Of a stretch of DNA of 64,000 nucleotides, positions 9,871-22,160 are shown one piece after another (the stretch's first letter is position 1; every line of letters begins with the position of its first letter). The position numbers and the translations under genes are program-made. The DNA lies in the NCBI GenBank assembly GCA_009809945.1, contig WTPW01000015.1:472612-536611 (forward strand), written 5' to 3'. The notes under the pieces are model-generated. The model made no database searches. It was not told where the DNA came from and worked only from the letters and a program-made list of their open reading frames with translations. This DNA is from Gigaspora margarita. Lineage: Eukaryota; Glomeromycota; Glomeromycetes; Diversisporales; Gigasporaceae.

Positions 9871-12800
9871 TGTCTTGCTCAAATATGTCAGAAAAATACC
9901 CTAAATGGTTAAGGGAGGAACAGGATAAAGGTAATATAGTTGTTTTTGAACATACTCTGTTCAGAAATATTAATTTTATTGGAAAAGGTATGTTTCATCT
10001 AATTATTTAGAGTATTTTTTATTTAGTACAAATGAAAATTAAAGATAGGTTAGTCGTGGCGAAAAAATGTCGCGGTGACGTAATCGCCAGTCACTTTCGA
10101 CCTGATAATATAAATAACTTATTATGTTGAAACGTTATTAGTCTTTAAATTAAGACTACTATTCATTTCAATGTAATACGTAATTTTATTATCAGGTCGG
10201 AAATGGTCGGCGATTACGCCGCCGCTACATTTTTTCGCCATGACTAACCTACCTGAAAATGAAAATTAACTTTTAATTGTTAAAACTTTACAAAGGCGGG
10301 TTTGGACTTATTAGTTCGGCTGATTACGATGGAGTAAAGATCGCTTTGAAAAGTCTCAAAACTAAAGAAGCGACTAGAGAATTTGTCAATGAGGTGATAT
10401 ATTATTAGTTTTTTTCAACGTTTGGTCTCAATCTAATAAAATCATAATATTTTCTATAGCTTAAACAATTACGTACTATTAAATTTCACCCTAATGTTAA
10501 CCAATTCTATGGAATTACGATAGGTACCGTTCATAATGCATATTATATTCCTTAAATCCTTAAATAATAATTCCAGTTTTTTTAATAATAATAATCATAG
10601 ACCCTAAAACGGATGATCTTATGCTGGTACTTGAATTTGCCAATGAAGGAAACCTACGAGAATATTTGCAAAGCAAGTGGCATGATAATGTTTTTAAAAT
10701 TTCATTAAACGAAATTATCAAAATTGCAAATCAAATTACTCTCGGGTTAATGCGTTTACACGAAAGTAATATAATTCACTGCGATTTAGTAAGCATAAAA
10801 ATTTTAACATTTGAATTATCATTTATATAAATTATTTAATCTGATAATTTGATAATGTTTATAATTTATTTAGCATCCTAAAAACATTTTAAAAAATAAT
10901 GACAGATTCTTGATTGCGGATTTTGGTTTAGCAAGAAAAATAAATGATAGTTTTGTTTCGTCATTCACAACTTCACATGGTGCACCAGCATATATTGATC
11001 CACAATGCCATATTAATCCTGCAAAAAAGCGAGACGCAAAATCAGATGTTTATAGTTTAGGTATAATATTTTGGGAACTTACAAGTGGAATTGCCTCATT
11101 CGAGAGTTCTATTAATGGAGTTGCCATATGTGTTCAAATATTGCAAGGTTATCGAGAAGATACCATTCCTGGTACTCCATTTAATTTCTCTGAGCTTTAT
11201 AAAAATTGCTGGGATATTAATCCACAGAATCGTCCAACAACAAAAGAAATTTTGACGGCTATTGAAAAAATATCAGAAGAAACAGTTGTTGAAGAGTTTA
11301 TTACAAATAAAAATCGAAAAACAATACCTATTTTAACCAGGAATGGCACATCTAATTTATTTTCCGTCGGACCATCTGTACAAATGTTAAATGAACCTAG
11401 CTTAAAAAATCTTAAAAAATCTTCTTCAAACGAATTGATTGAACTAAAAGCTCAAGGATTAATTTGTTATGAGGCTAACAATTATGAAGGATCTCTCAAT
11501 TTTTTTAGTAAATCACTGGAAATTAATCCTAATGATATTGATTCGTTAAAATTCCGAGGATTAACATACTTTAAGCAAAAAAATTACAAGCAATCCCTTG
11601 TGGATTTAACCAAATTATTAAGTATTATTGATAATGATTTGGTGTCGTTAATTTCTCGAGGACAAATATACTATATGTTAGGCAGTCATGATGAATCTCT
11701 TGTAGATTTAAACAAATCATTAATAATAGAACCAAACAATGCTGTCGCGTTAAGATCTCGAGGACAAACACTGTATGTTCTAAAAAATTATGAAGAATCA
11801 CTTGCCGATTTAAATAAATCCCTAGAAAAAGTTTTAAATGACCCTGATACACTAAGGTCTCGAGGACAAACGTTATTCATGTTAGAACGTTATGATGAAT
11901 CTCTTTCTGATTTAAATAAATCATTAGAGATTGATTCTAATAATGCAATTACGTTAAGACTTCGAGGTCAAACACATTACATGTTGAATCATTTTGAAGA
12001 ATCAATTGTAGATTTAAACAAATCATTAGAAATTGATCCGAACAATGCAATTACATTAGGATATCGAGGTTTAACTTTTTATAAAATGAAAAAATATGAA
12101 AAATCCTTCAATGATTCGACAAATTCATTAAAATTTGATCAAAAAAATACTATTGCACTAAGCATTCGGGGACAATCTTGTTATAAATCGGAAAGATACA
12201 GAGAGTCAATAGAAGATTTAACAATGCTATTAGGCATTGAACCAGCAAATTTAGATGCATTAAAAACTCGAGGACAAGCGTATTATATGATTAGTGACTA
12301 TAACAATTCACTTGAAGATTTAAATGAAGCATTGAAATTTGACCCGAAGAGTGCAAAGTCTCTAAGATTCCGAGGATTGGTTCATTACAATTTAGGAAAT
12401 TATAACCAATCAATTGAAGATTTAACAAAATCATTAGATATAGAACCAAATAATCCAATCGCGCTAAGTTTCCGAGGACAATCATACTATGAATTAAAAT
12501 GTTATAATGAATCTCTTATTGATTTAAATAAATCGATAGAATTAGAACCAAACGATGAAAATACACTAAGTTCTCGAGGACAAACTTATTATGCGCTGGA
12601 TAAATATAAAGAGTCTCTCACAGATTTAAATAACTGTTTAAAAATAAATTCAAATAATGCAGTTGCACTAAGGGTTCGAGGACAAATAAACTACATATTA
12701 GAGAATTATAATGAATCTTATATAGATTTAACTAAATCATTGAAGCTTAATCCTAATAACACCGAGTCACTAAGGCATTTAGGTTATTCTTGTTTTCAAT

Positions 12801-15800
12801 TAAAACAATACAAGGACTCTCTTAATCATTTAATAAAGTTATTAGAAATTGACTCTGATAATGCAGTTACTTGGAAATTTCTAGGGCAAACTTATTACGA
12901 ATTAAATAGGTATAATGAATCTGTTGAAAGTTTAACAAATTCATTAAAAATTAATTCAGAAAATCTTGATGCGTTAAGAACGCGAGGATTAGCATATTAT
13001 ATGCTTAAAAAATACGAAGATTCTCTTAAAGATCTAACGAAAGCATTAGGTTTAGATCAGGATAACGCAACTATATTAAGATATCGAGGGCATGCACATT
13101 TCTGCTTAGGAAATTACGAAAAATCTCTTGAAGACTTAAATATATTATTAAAGCTTGAGGAAAATAACGTATTTGCATTAAATATTCGAAGTCAAATTTA
13201 TTATAATTCAAAACTTTACGAGAAATCACTTGTGGATTTTTCTAAATTATTAAATATAAATCCGACTGATACCGTGACGTTAGGATATCGAGGACAAACT
13301 TATTTAATGTTGAAAAATTATGAAAATTCTCTTAGTGATTCGATAAATTTATTGAACATTGATCCAAGAAATACTACCGCACTATGGGTTCAGGGGCAAT
13401 CTTGTTTCAAGTTAGATAAATATGAAGAATCTCTAAAAAGTTTAACAAAATTATTAAGCATCGAACCAGAAAATGTTGATGCATTAAAAACTCGTTCACA
13501 AGTATATGATATACTTAATGATCATACCAATTCACTTGAAGATTTAAATAAAGTATTAAATATTGTTCCAAATGATGCAGTACCTTTAAAATTTCGAGGA
13601 TTAATTCATTGTAATCTCGGGAATTATGATAAATCAATTGAAGATTTAACAAAATCATTAGACATAGAACCAGATAATCCATTTACACTAAGCTCCCGTG
13701 GACAAGCGTATTATATGCTAAAGAACTATGAAAAATCACTTGCAGATTTGAATAGGTCGATAGAGCTTGAACCAAATAATGCAAATGCACTAAGTTTTCG
13801 AGGACAAACATATTACGCGCTAGATAAGTATGAAGATTCTCTTACAGATTTAACTAAATCTTTAGAGATTAATCCAAATAATGCAGTTGCACTAAGAATT
13901 CGAGGACAAATATATTACAAACTAAATAATTATAATGGCTCTCATGTTGATTTAGTTAAATCATTGAAGCTTGATTCTAGTAACATAGAGTCACAAAGGT
14001 ATCTAGGTTATTCTTGTTTTAAATTGAAACGATATAAAGAATCCCTTGATTATTTATTAAAGTCATTAGAAATTGACTCTGATAATGTAGTTACTCAGAA
14101 ATTTCTTGGACAAGCTTATTATGAATTAAAAATGTATAATGAATCTCTTGAATGTTTAACAAATTCATTAAAAATTAATCCAAAAGATCCTGAAACATTA
14201 AGGACTCGAGGACTAGTAAATTATGAGCTTAAGGAATATGAAAATTCTCTTGAAGATTTAACGAATGCATTAAATTTAGATCAGTGTAATGCATCTACAT
14301 TAAGATCTCGAGGACAAGTATATTATTGTTTAGGAAATTACGAAAAATCTCTTGAAGATTTAACGATATCATTAAAATTCGAAAAAGATAACGCATTTGC
14401 ACTAAGAACTCGAGGACTAATATATTATAAGTTAGAATTTTACGAGGAGTCACTTGAAGAATTTTCTAAATTATTAAACTTTAATCCGACTGATGCAATA
14501 ACATTAGGATATCGTGGGCAAACATATTTTGGACTAAATAAATATGAAGATTCTCTTAAAGATTCGACGAATTCATTAAAAATTGATGAAAACAACACTA
14601 TTGCCCTATTGATTCTGGGAAAATCTTGTTATAAATTGGGCAGATTCAAAGAATCGGTAGAGAATTTAACAAAATTATTAGATATTGAACCAGAAAATTT
14701 GGATGCACTAAATACTCGAGGAAAGGCCTACTATATGCTTAGCGAATATGAAAATTCACTTAAAGATCTGAATGTAACATTAAGTATTGATCCAAATAAT
14801 GCAAAGTCTCTAAGGTTTCGAGGATTAGTTCATTATAACTTGGGCAAATATAATGAATCGCTTAATGATTTAACAGAATCGTTAAAAAAAGAGCCTGATA
14901 ATTCATTTACACTAAGATCACGAGCACAAACTCATTATATGTTAAATCATTATAATGAATCTCTTGCTGACTTAAACAAATCAATTGAATTTGAACCAAA
15001 TAGAGCAAATACACCAAATTCTCAAGAACAAACACATTATATATTAAAACACTACCAAGAGTACCTTGCATATTTAACTAAATCTTTAGAAATTAATTCA
15101 AATAATGCAGTTGCGTTAAGGATTCGAGGGCAAACATATTATGTGTTAAAACTTTATACTGAATCTTTTGCAGATTTAACTAAATCACTGAAACTTGAAC
15201 CTAATAACATAGATTCAATAAGATTCTTAGGTTATACTTGCTTTAAGTTGAATAAATATAAGGAGTCTCTTAAATATTTGACAAAGTCATTAAAAATTAG
15301 CTCTAATAATACAGCTACTCTTAGATTTCTAGGACAAGTTTATTTTGAGTTAAAAATGTATAATGAATCGATTGAAAGTTTAACAAGTTCATTAGACATT
15401 GGTTCAGAAAATCTTGATGCGTTAATAACTCGAGGACATGCATTTTATATGCTTGAAAAATACCAAAATTCTCTTGAAGATTTAACGAAAGCGTTAAATA
15501 TAAATAAATGTAATGCATTCTTATTAAGATTTCGAGGGCAAGTATATTATTATTTAGAAGATTACAACAAATCTCTTGAAGACTTAAGTATGTCATTAAA
15601 TTTTGAGAAAAATAATGCATTTGCACTAAGAACTCGGGGACGAACTTATTATAAGTTAAAATGTTACAAAGAATCTCTTGAAGATTTAAATAATTCATTA
15701 ATAATTGATCCAACTAATGAAATTGCTATAAAATCTAGAGGACTGACATATTATAAGTTAAAACTCTATGAAAAATCTCTTGAAGATTTTTCTAAATTAC

Positions 15801-17911
15801 TAAGTAATAATCAGAATGAAGCGGAAATTTTAGGATATCGGGGACAGACTTACTACGCGCTAAAAAAATATGAAGAATCTCTTAAAGATTCGAGAAATTC
15901 ATTAAAACTCGATGCAGAAAATAATATTGCACAATTGGTTTTGGGACAAACTTATTATAAATTGAACAAATATGAAGAATCGATAGTGAATTTAACAAAG
16001 GTATTAGATTTTGATCCAGAAAATGTTGATGCGTTAAAAACTCGAGGACAAGCATACTATGTGCTTAAAAACAATAAAAATTCACTTGAAGATTTAAATA
16101 AGGCGTTAAAGATAGACCCGAATAATGCAGAGTCTCTAAGATGTCGAGGTTTAGTTCATTATAATTTTGGGAAATGTAACAAATCAATTGAGGATTTAAC
16201 AAGATCACTTGAAGATTTAACAGAATCATTAAAAATAGAGAAAGATAATTCATTTGCACTAAGATCTCGGGGATTGACATACTACTTGTTAAAACGCTAC
16301 ATTGAGTCTCTTGCAGATTTAAATAAATCAATAGAACTTGAGCCAACTAATGCAAATGCCCTAAGTGCTCGGGGACAAACATATTGCATGTTAAATCAAT
16401 TTGAAAAGTCCCTTGCAGACTTAAATGAAGCTTTAAAAATTAATCCAAGTAGTGCAGTCGCGTTAAGGTCTCGAGGACAAACGTATTACGCTTTAAAACG
16501 TTATAATGAGTCTTATTTAGATTTAACTAATTCATTGAAACGTGAATCTAATAATGCAGATGCGCTAAGGTTCCTAGGCTGTTCTTGTTTTAAATTGAAA
16601 AAATATGATGAAGCTCTCAGAAATTTGACAGAGTCATTGAAAATTGACTCTGATAATGCAGTTACGCTGCGATTTTTGGGACAGACATATTACGAGTTAA
16701 AAAGATATAACGAGGCTCTTGAAAGTTTAAGCTCATTAGATCTTAGCCCAGAAAACCATGACGCATTGAGAACTCGAGGGCATGCATACTATATGCTTGG
16801 AAAATATAAAGATGCGCTTAAAGATTTAACGAGAGCACTAGATATTGATCAGTCAAATGCATATACATTAAGATCACGAGGGCTAGTAAACTATAATTTA
16901 GAAGATTACAAAAATTCTCTTGACGACTTAACAATGTCATTAAAATATGAGAAAAATAACGCGTTTGCACTAAAAACTCGAGGACAAACGTATTATAAAT
17001 TAAAACTCTATGAGGAATCTATTGCAGATTTTTCTAAATTATTAGACATTGATCCTGTTGATGCGATAACATTAGGACTTCGAGCGCAAAGTTATTTTAG
17101 TTTAAAAAAACACAGAGAATCCCTTAATGATTCAACACGCTCATTAAATATTAATGCAAAAAATATTATTGCACTATTGGTTCAGGGACAGTCTTATTTC
17201 AAATTAGGAGAATACGAAGAATCTCTAAAAAGTTTAACAAGGTTACTAGATGCTGAATCTGAAAATTTTGATGCATTAAAAACTCGAGGGCAAACTTATT
17301 ATATGCTAAAAAATTATAAAAAATCACTTGCAGATTTAAATAAAGCATTAAATATCGACCAAAATAATGCAGAATCCCTAAGATGTCGAGGATTAGTTCA
17401 CTATAACTTAGGGAAAATTAACAAATCAAATGAAGACTTAATAAGATCACTTAAAGATTTAACAGAATCATTAAAGATTGAGGAAAATAATTCATTTGCA
17501 CTAAGATCTCGAGGACAAACAAATTACATGTTAAAACACTACAAAGAGTCTCTTGCAGATTTAGATCGATCGATAGAACTTGAGCCTGATAATGCAAATG
17601 CCCTAAGTTCTCGGGGGCAAACGCATTACATGTTAAATAATTATAAGGAATCTCTCGCAGATTTGACCAAATCTTTGGAAATTAATTCAGATAATAAAGA
17701 TGTATTAAAATGTCGGATTAAAGTTTATTGCGCGTTAAAGAACCATGAGAAAGCCTTGGAAGATATAGATAATTTGTTATCAATAGGATCAAAAAAAAAT
17801 TTTTCACAAAAAACTAAAGAGTATAAATTTTCATATGATAATTTAATCAAATCTTTAAATATTGATTCAGATAGTATCAAAATATTAAAATCTCTGATAT
17901 CAAAAACATAA
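9870..17911 (+). CDS. Giant TKL-type protein kinase with ~62 TPR repeats
   Basis: Proposed exons are 9870-9987, 10296-10393, 10460-10523, 10601-10788 and 10874-17911 (7506 bp, 2501 residues). All introns are GT..AG and all junctions are in frame. The kinase domain occupies about residues 25-290: Gly loop GKGGFG (38-43), ATP-binding Lys in ALK (58), helix-C Glu in VNEL (72), catalytic loop HCDLHPKN (153-160, Asp155), DFG (172-174), SHGAPAYIDP activation segment, DVYSLG and CWDINPQNRP. HCD replaces the usual HRD, but the catalytic Asp, Asn and DFG are present, so activity is plausible. From about residue 343 to near the C-terminus about 62 TPR units of 34 residues follow, typically RGQTYYxLxxYxESL then DLxKSLxIxPNNAxA. 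TPR solenoids bind protein partners, so this is probably a signalling kinase on a very long scaffold, in the cytosol because there is no signal peptide or TM span. Intron 1 carries a MITE. The TPR part is one uninterrupted 7-kb exon. Confidence 0.85.
10046..10251. mobile_element. 206-bp MITE inside kinase intron 1
   Basis: Left end TAGGTTAGTCGTGGCGAAAA is mirrored at the right end by TTTTCGCCATGACTAACCTA. The inverted arms of about 65 bp run on through GCGTAATCGCC-like sequence to ACCTGATAAT. The element lies wholly between the donor at 9988 and the acceptor at 10295, so splicing would remove it. Confidence 0.8.
12254..17272 (+). repeat. Higher-order repeat of 12 TPRs (1224-bp unit) within the kinase gene
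   Basis: The motif DALKTRGQAYY (or a variant) recurs with its Asp codon at 12254, 13478, 14702, 16028 and 17270. The spacings are 1224, 1224, 1326 and 1242 bp. A TPR is 102 bp, so these are 12, 12, 13 and 12 units; the last block also has 18 extra bases from local indels. The neighbouring markers RGLVHYNLG and then ESL/KSL...RSIELEPN recur in the same order. The array therefore grew by duplicating 12-TPR blocks rather than single repeats. Confidence 0.8.
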
Positions 17912-19206
17912 AGAATTATTAGAAAGCAAGGTTAAATAAAAATAACTATTTATTTAATAGATATTTTCTTATGAATCCGAAATCAGCGTGGTATAGAGAT
18001 TATTATGGTACGATTAATACCTTTATACTGACGATATGGTACAATATTATATTATTATAGATTTATTAGTTGTACAACGCAATATATATGATAAATAAAA
18101 TTGTATAATGGTGATCCAAATTTTTTATTTTTTCTTTAGATGTTAAATGATACAATTTTATGAAATATTTATTTTGAAATTAACGAAGTATTTATTTCGA
18201 ATCATATACTAATTTATACATTACATTTTTATTCGTCTTTAAAATATTTAAGTTTATATCCAACAAGTTTTTTTTAAAAAAATTTACGCTTGGAAATACA
18301 TCATGGATATTTTTAAACAAGAGTGTTACCTTTTTACATGAAAAAAATTAAATTTAGTAATATTATTTAACGTTACATTTAAATTATAATACTATATAAT
18401 TAATTACTCAACTGTACTGTTTTAAACTATTAATTATTCGTGCAACGCAATTGCTTCTTTAAGAATTTCTAAACTTTCGACCATAATTCAAGTTTTTTAT
18501 TTTCCCATTCGGTATAATTATTTTGCTCATGCGTTGTAGGAAAAATAGTTGAAAATAAATCTTAACTTTTTGTTTTTTAAGTTTTTTTTTTTTTTTTTTT
18601 TGATTAAATTTTGAGGCAGGTTCTCTGTTTGATTTTTTTGTTTTTCAAATTAAAATATTATATAAATTATTAAATTCAAAAAAAAACTAAAAATAAATTA
18701 AATTTAAATCAACTTACAACTTCTTTTAGAATTATACGTCAAAATGGGCTAATTCCAATGTAGATCATTTTTCATATGATTTCGATGGTACCGTATTTAC
18801 TCGAAATTTCAAGGAAATGCACGTTATTTCGAGTATGCGCATGGGCGTTATTTCGGTCAGGGACCTGGAAAATTTTGGATATCAAATCGCAAAAATTTAT
18901 TTGGATATCGGTAAATATTTGGATAAAATTTGGATAAAAAGTTTGAATATTTGGAAATATTTGGGTTATTTTTCGTCAGAAAAGCACTCTTGACCAATCA
19001 AATATCCTAATTTTTGTGTAACCAGGACAAGTGAAAAATTTTATTTCAATACCGAAACTTCCCGACAGACACACACCACAATTTCTAAATCTTCCAACCA
19101 GACTTATCTAAAATTTTCATTGTTCCATTTTTATTGGCCAGAGATCACATGTTTAGGTCAAACAATTTAGAATGTGTAATTTACCATGTCAAACAGTCAA
19201 TTTACT
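17912..19206. other. AT-rich region after the kinase gene
   Basis: No gene is seen. An 18-T tract lies at about 18583-18600. A fragment at about 18788-18862 (TACCGTATTTACTCGAAATT, then TTATTTCGAGTATGCGCATG) resembles the end of the MITE at 36916-37035. Repeated TTTGGATAT words fill about 18870-18960. Confidence 0.45.
18094..18099 (+). terminator. Possible poly(A) signal of the kinase gene
   Basis: AATAAA about 180 bp after the stop codon. Another AATAAA lies only 24 bp after the stop (17935-17940). The hexamer is common by chance in such AT-rich DNA. Confidence 0.25.
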
Positions 19207-19683
19207 TACTATAGATTTCTGAAAATAAGCTACTCTCTTTGTTTTGACCAGAAAACCCAAAAACTTATTTACCAAACAAAATAGGCACTACATAGTAAAG
19301 TCCAAATTTTACTATGTAAATTGATAATAATTGCTTAAGTAAACTTATCCAGGAGATCAAAATATATAAATTTTGAAAATTTTATCCAAATTTAAAAACT
19401 TTTTATTATTTGGCTTTAATTTTTTTATACTCTATAAAAAAATTAGATTTTATTAAAAAAATATATTTGATGAAAATAAAACTTAAAAATCAAATAATGA
19501 AAACTTTTCTAATCTTGATAACAATTCAAAGTATATGCTCTAAACAAGTTTACTTAAGTGATTATGACCAATTTAAATAGTGGGATTTGACCTCACTATG
19601 TAGCAACTACTTGCAATCACTAAAAATAATTTTTTATATAACTTTTGTCCAAAAATATAGCTTACTTTTGGGAATCTATAGTA
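19207..19683. mobile_element. MITE, 'TAAGCTA' family, copy 1
   Basis: Left end TACTATAGATTTCTGAAAAT is followed by AAGCTAC. The right end is its inverse, TAGCTTACTTTTGGGAATCTATAGTA. The element is 477 bp. Inner words such as CTTAAGTAAACTT and GTTTACTTAAG are also inverted. A related copy lies at 63330-63647. Confidence 0.65.
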
Positions 19684-20312
19684 GTAAAATTTGGATTTTT
19701 ATATATAATATTGTGATTATATAAGAGTTTTTTACTAATAAAAATCTTAAAAAGCTTCTAAAAAATGTAATAGTAATTATAAGCCATTTGTGATTATATA
19801 AAGATATTTTTTATATAAAAAAAATAGATGATTACTATTTGTACACCATATGTATATACACACATATATTGATATCTTAAAATCCTGATTATATAATAGC
19901 TTTTGAGGCTCTAACAAAAAATATTCCTTGCAAAATTTTAGTATAAACTATAACCTCCTCTAACTCTAAAGCTACCCTTACCCTAACCTTAAGCTATACT
20001 AATTTTTCGTTTATAATTTATATATTAAGCAAATTTATAAATCAATAAATTAGTATGTGTGTATATACACCTAGTGTAAATTAAGTAATTTTCAAAAAAA
20101 TAATAGTTAAATTTTGTGTAATTATATAAAGGTGTAACTACAGAGGAGGTAATTTTTAGAAGAGAAAAACAGTATTTAGTAACTGATTTTAATTGATAAG
20201 TAAATATTATAAAATAGATTTTTTAGATTTTGACAGTAATAAAATTATTAAAATTAGCTAAATTTTTAATAAGAAACATGTATTTAAGTTTAGATTATTA
20301 TTTTTTGTTATT
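19684..20312. other. AT-rich spacer
   Basis: No gene or clear element is seen; it contains short CTAACCCT-type words at about 19970-19990. Confidence 0.4.
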
Positions 20313-20313
20313 A

Positions 20314-21437
20314 GGGTGTAGTAACTTAGGGAAGTTGTTAAGTTGTCACCCCAAGCAGCAGGTCTAGGATTCAAATTCTACTGGCGACACTTTGAAAAAT
20401 GGACCTGTGGTACAGTAACTATTGTCTTGTTGATCGGTTGGGTATATTAGCTGTAATCCTTGGTCACAATTTAGGTGTATTTGTATACTATACAGACAAA
20501 TCCAAGGAACCAGAGAAATGGAAACCCATTTGGCAAGTTTTGAGTAAGGAGATAGCAAAGATCTTCAATAGTGCTACTAAAACTGGAGAATTGGAAACCA
20601 GAACTAGAATATTAGATGAAAAAGACCCTTAGAGACAGGGTTCACCAACCTGGCTATCAGAGTAGTACCAGAGGAAAGGACCTATGTTATAGAAGTAGAT
20701 ACCAAGAGAAGAAAGAACCATAGTAGCACCTAATGCCAGGTAAATCAATCATTTCAGGCTAACTGGTTTGGAAGTTTGGAAGTTTGAAAAGCCAGTATAA
20801 GGACCAGTAGGACAGTGAAGGTGGATGCTAAAATTGGAGCAAACCTTACAAGGGCAAGAAGTAGTTATTAATAAGAGAACAGGGGTAATCTTGTCTTGCA
20901 AATGTTGGTTTCAGGCATAGTAATAATTACTAAAGTATAGGTAATAGGGTTCCTCAAATTCAAATCAAATCAAATATTGGATCAATTTGAATTTGATCAA
21001 ATCAAATTGACCCTGATTTGAATTTGATTTGATTAAAATATTTGGATTTGAATTTGATTTGAATTTGAATTTTTAATAGTTATTTAAAATCAAATCAAAT
21101 ATTTGTTAAATCAAATCAAATTTGGTCAGATTTGAATTTGATCAAATCAAATATAGTCAAATTTGAATTTGAATTTGATCAAATATTTGATTCAAATATT
21201 TGAAGATCAAATCAAATTGCAGAACCCTAATAGGTAATATCTGTATAGAACAGGGAATGCTCTACTAAGTTTTCTGTAAGAATAAACTAGTCCTAAGAAA
21301 TCTGCAATTAAATGATCTGAGCAACCAGTAAAACAGTTGAGATTGGTCAAGAAGCAGAAGATTAGAGGGTTTAAATAGGCAATTCCTGTAGTTGGGTTGC
21401 AGGTATAGCATCTAGTAGAATAGTGATTTGATCCAGT
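20314..21437 (+). mobile_element. tRNA-headed SINE, copy 1 (interrupted)
   Basis: The head from about 20316 resembles a tRNA with a long variable arm. It has an A-box-like region near GTAACTTAGGGAAGTTG and a B-box-like GGATTCAAATTCT (20368-20380). Further parts match the copies at 22161-23129 (minus) and 62471-63235, including GGTTTAAATAGGC and GTTGCAGGTAT near 21370-21410. It is split by a hAT-like MITE (20945-21229). The 3' end is unclear, and no A-rich tail was identified. Confidence 0.6.
20945..21229. mobile_element. hAT-like MITE inserted in the SINE
   Basis: Ends are TAGGGTTC and GAACCCTA. The flanks are ATAGGTAA at 20937-20944 and ATAGGTAA at 21230-21237, a perfect 8-bp TSD typical of hAT transposition. 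The 285-bp body is made almost entirely of TTTGAATTTGATTTGA-like words on both strands. A related stretch lies at about 55960-56240. Confidence 0.85.
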
Positions 21438-21856
21438 TGGTCTATAATTGGGTAACTGAACTTAACTGAAAGAAATCTGGTTAACCAATTGAATAAAATG
21501 CTTAAACAGTTAATCTGATATAATTGGCTAATAGTTGGGTAACTAGTTAATTCGACATAATTGGGTATACAGTTTACCAATTACTATGTAACAAGGTTTG
21601 CATAGCAGAGGCGCAAATACAGGAAGTTAAATAATACACTTTTGCTCAAATTATTTTTAATATAACTTACTAAACATTCACTCAAATTACTTCTGAACCT
21701 TTGCTTAAATTACTTACTAAACCTTTGCTCAAATTAATTACTGAGTCTTGCTCAAATTATTTATTAAATTTTGCTTAAATTGGTTTTTTTTATATATCTT
21801 GTAAAATTACTTACTGAATTTTCGCTCAAATTATTTTTAGAGCTTACTACTTACTA

Positions 21857-22040
21857 TAGTTAACACTTCTATCCGATATATATATCCAGATATATACTAT
21901 GTCATGTGATATAATGTGACATAATGGTTTTAAATCTGGATATAAATAAATCTGGATTTAAATTTATATTCGGATATATACTATGATAAAACTGGATAAA
22001 TCCAGATATAAAAAATATATCTGGATAGAGGTATTAACTC
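21857..22040. mobile_element. 184-bp MITE with a 12-bp flanking repeat
   Basis: Ends TAGTTAACACTTCTATCC and GGATAGAGGTATTAACTC are inverted. The interior is rich in ATCTGGATATA words. TACTACTTACTA stands just before it (21845-21856) and just after it (22041-22052). This could be a TSD, but the host array is itself repetitive. Confidence 0.6.
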
Positions 22041-22160
22041 TACTACTTACTAAATTTTGCTCAAATTGTTTACTAAACTGTTGCTTAAATTATTAATTAA
22101 ATATTCTCTCAAATTATTTTTTTATATAATTTACTAAACCTTCACTTAAATAATTTTTTA

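Noticed and set aside
11625-16346. Minus-strand frames opposite the TPR exon
   Set aside because: They recur with the TPR period and are antisense shadows of the repeats (LNLQ.. patterns).
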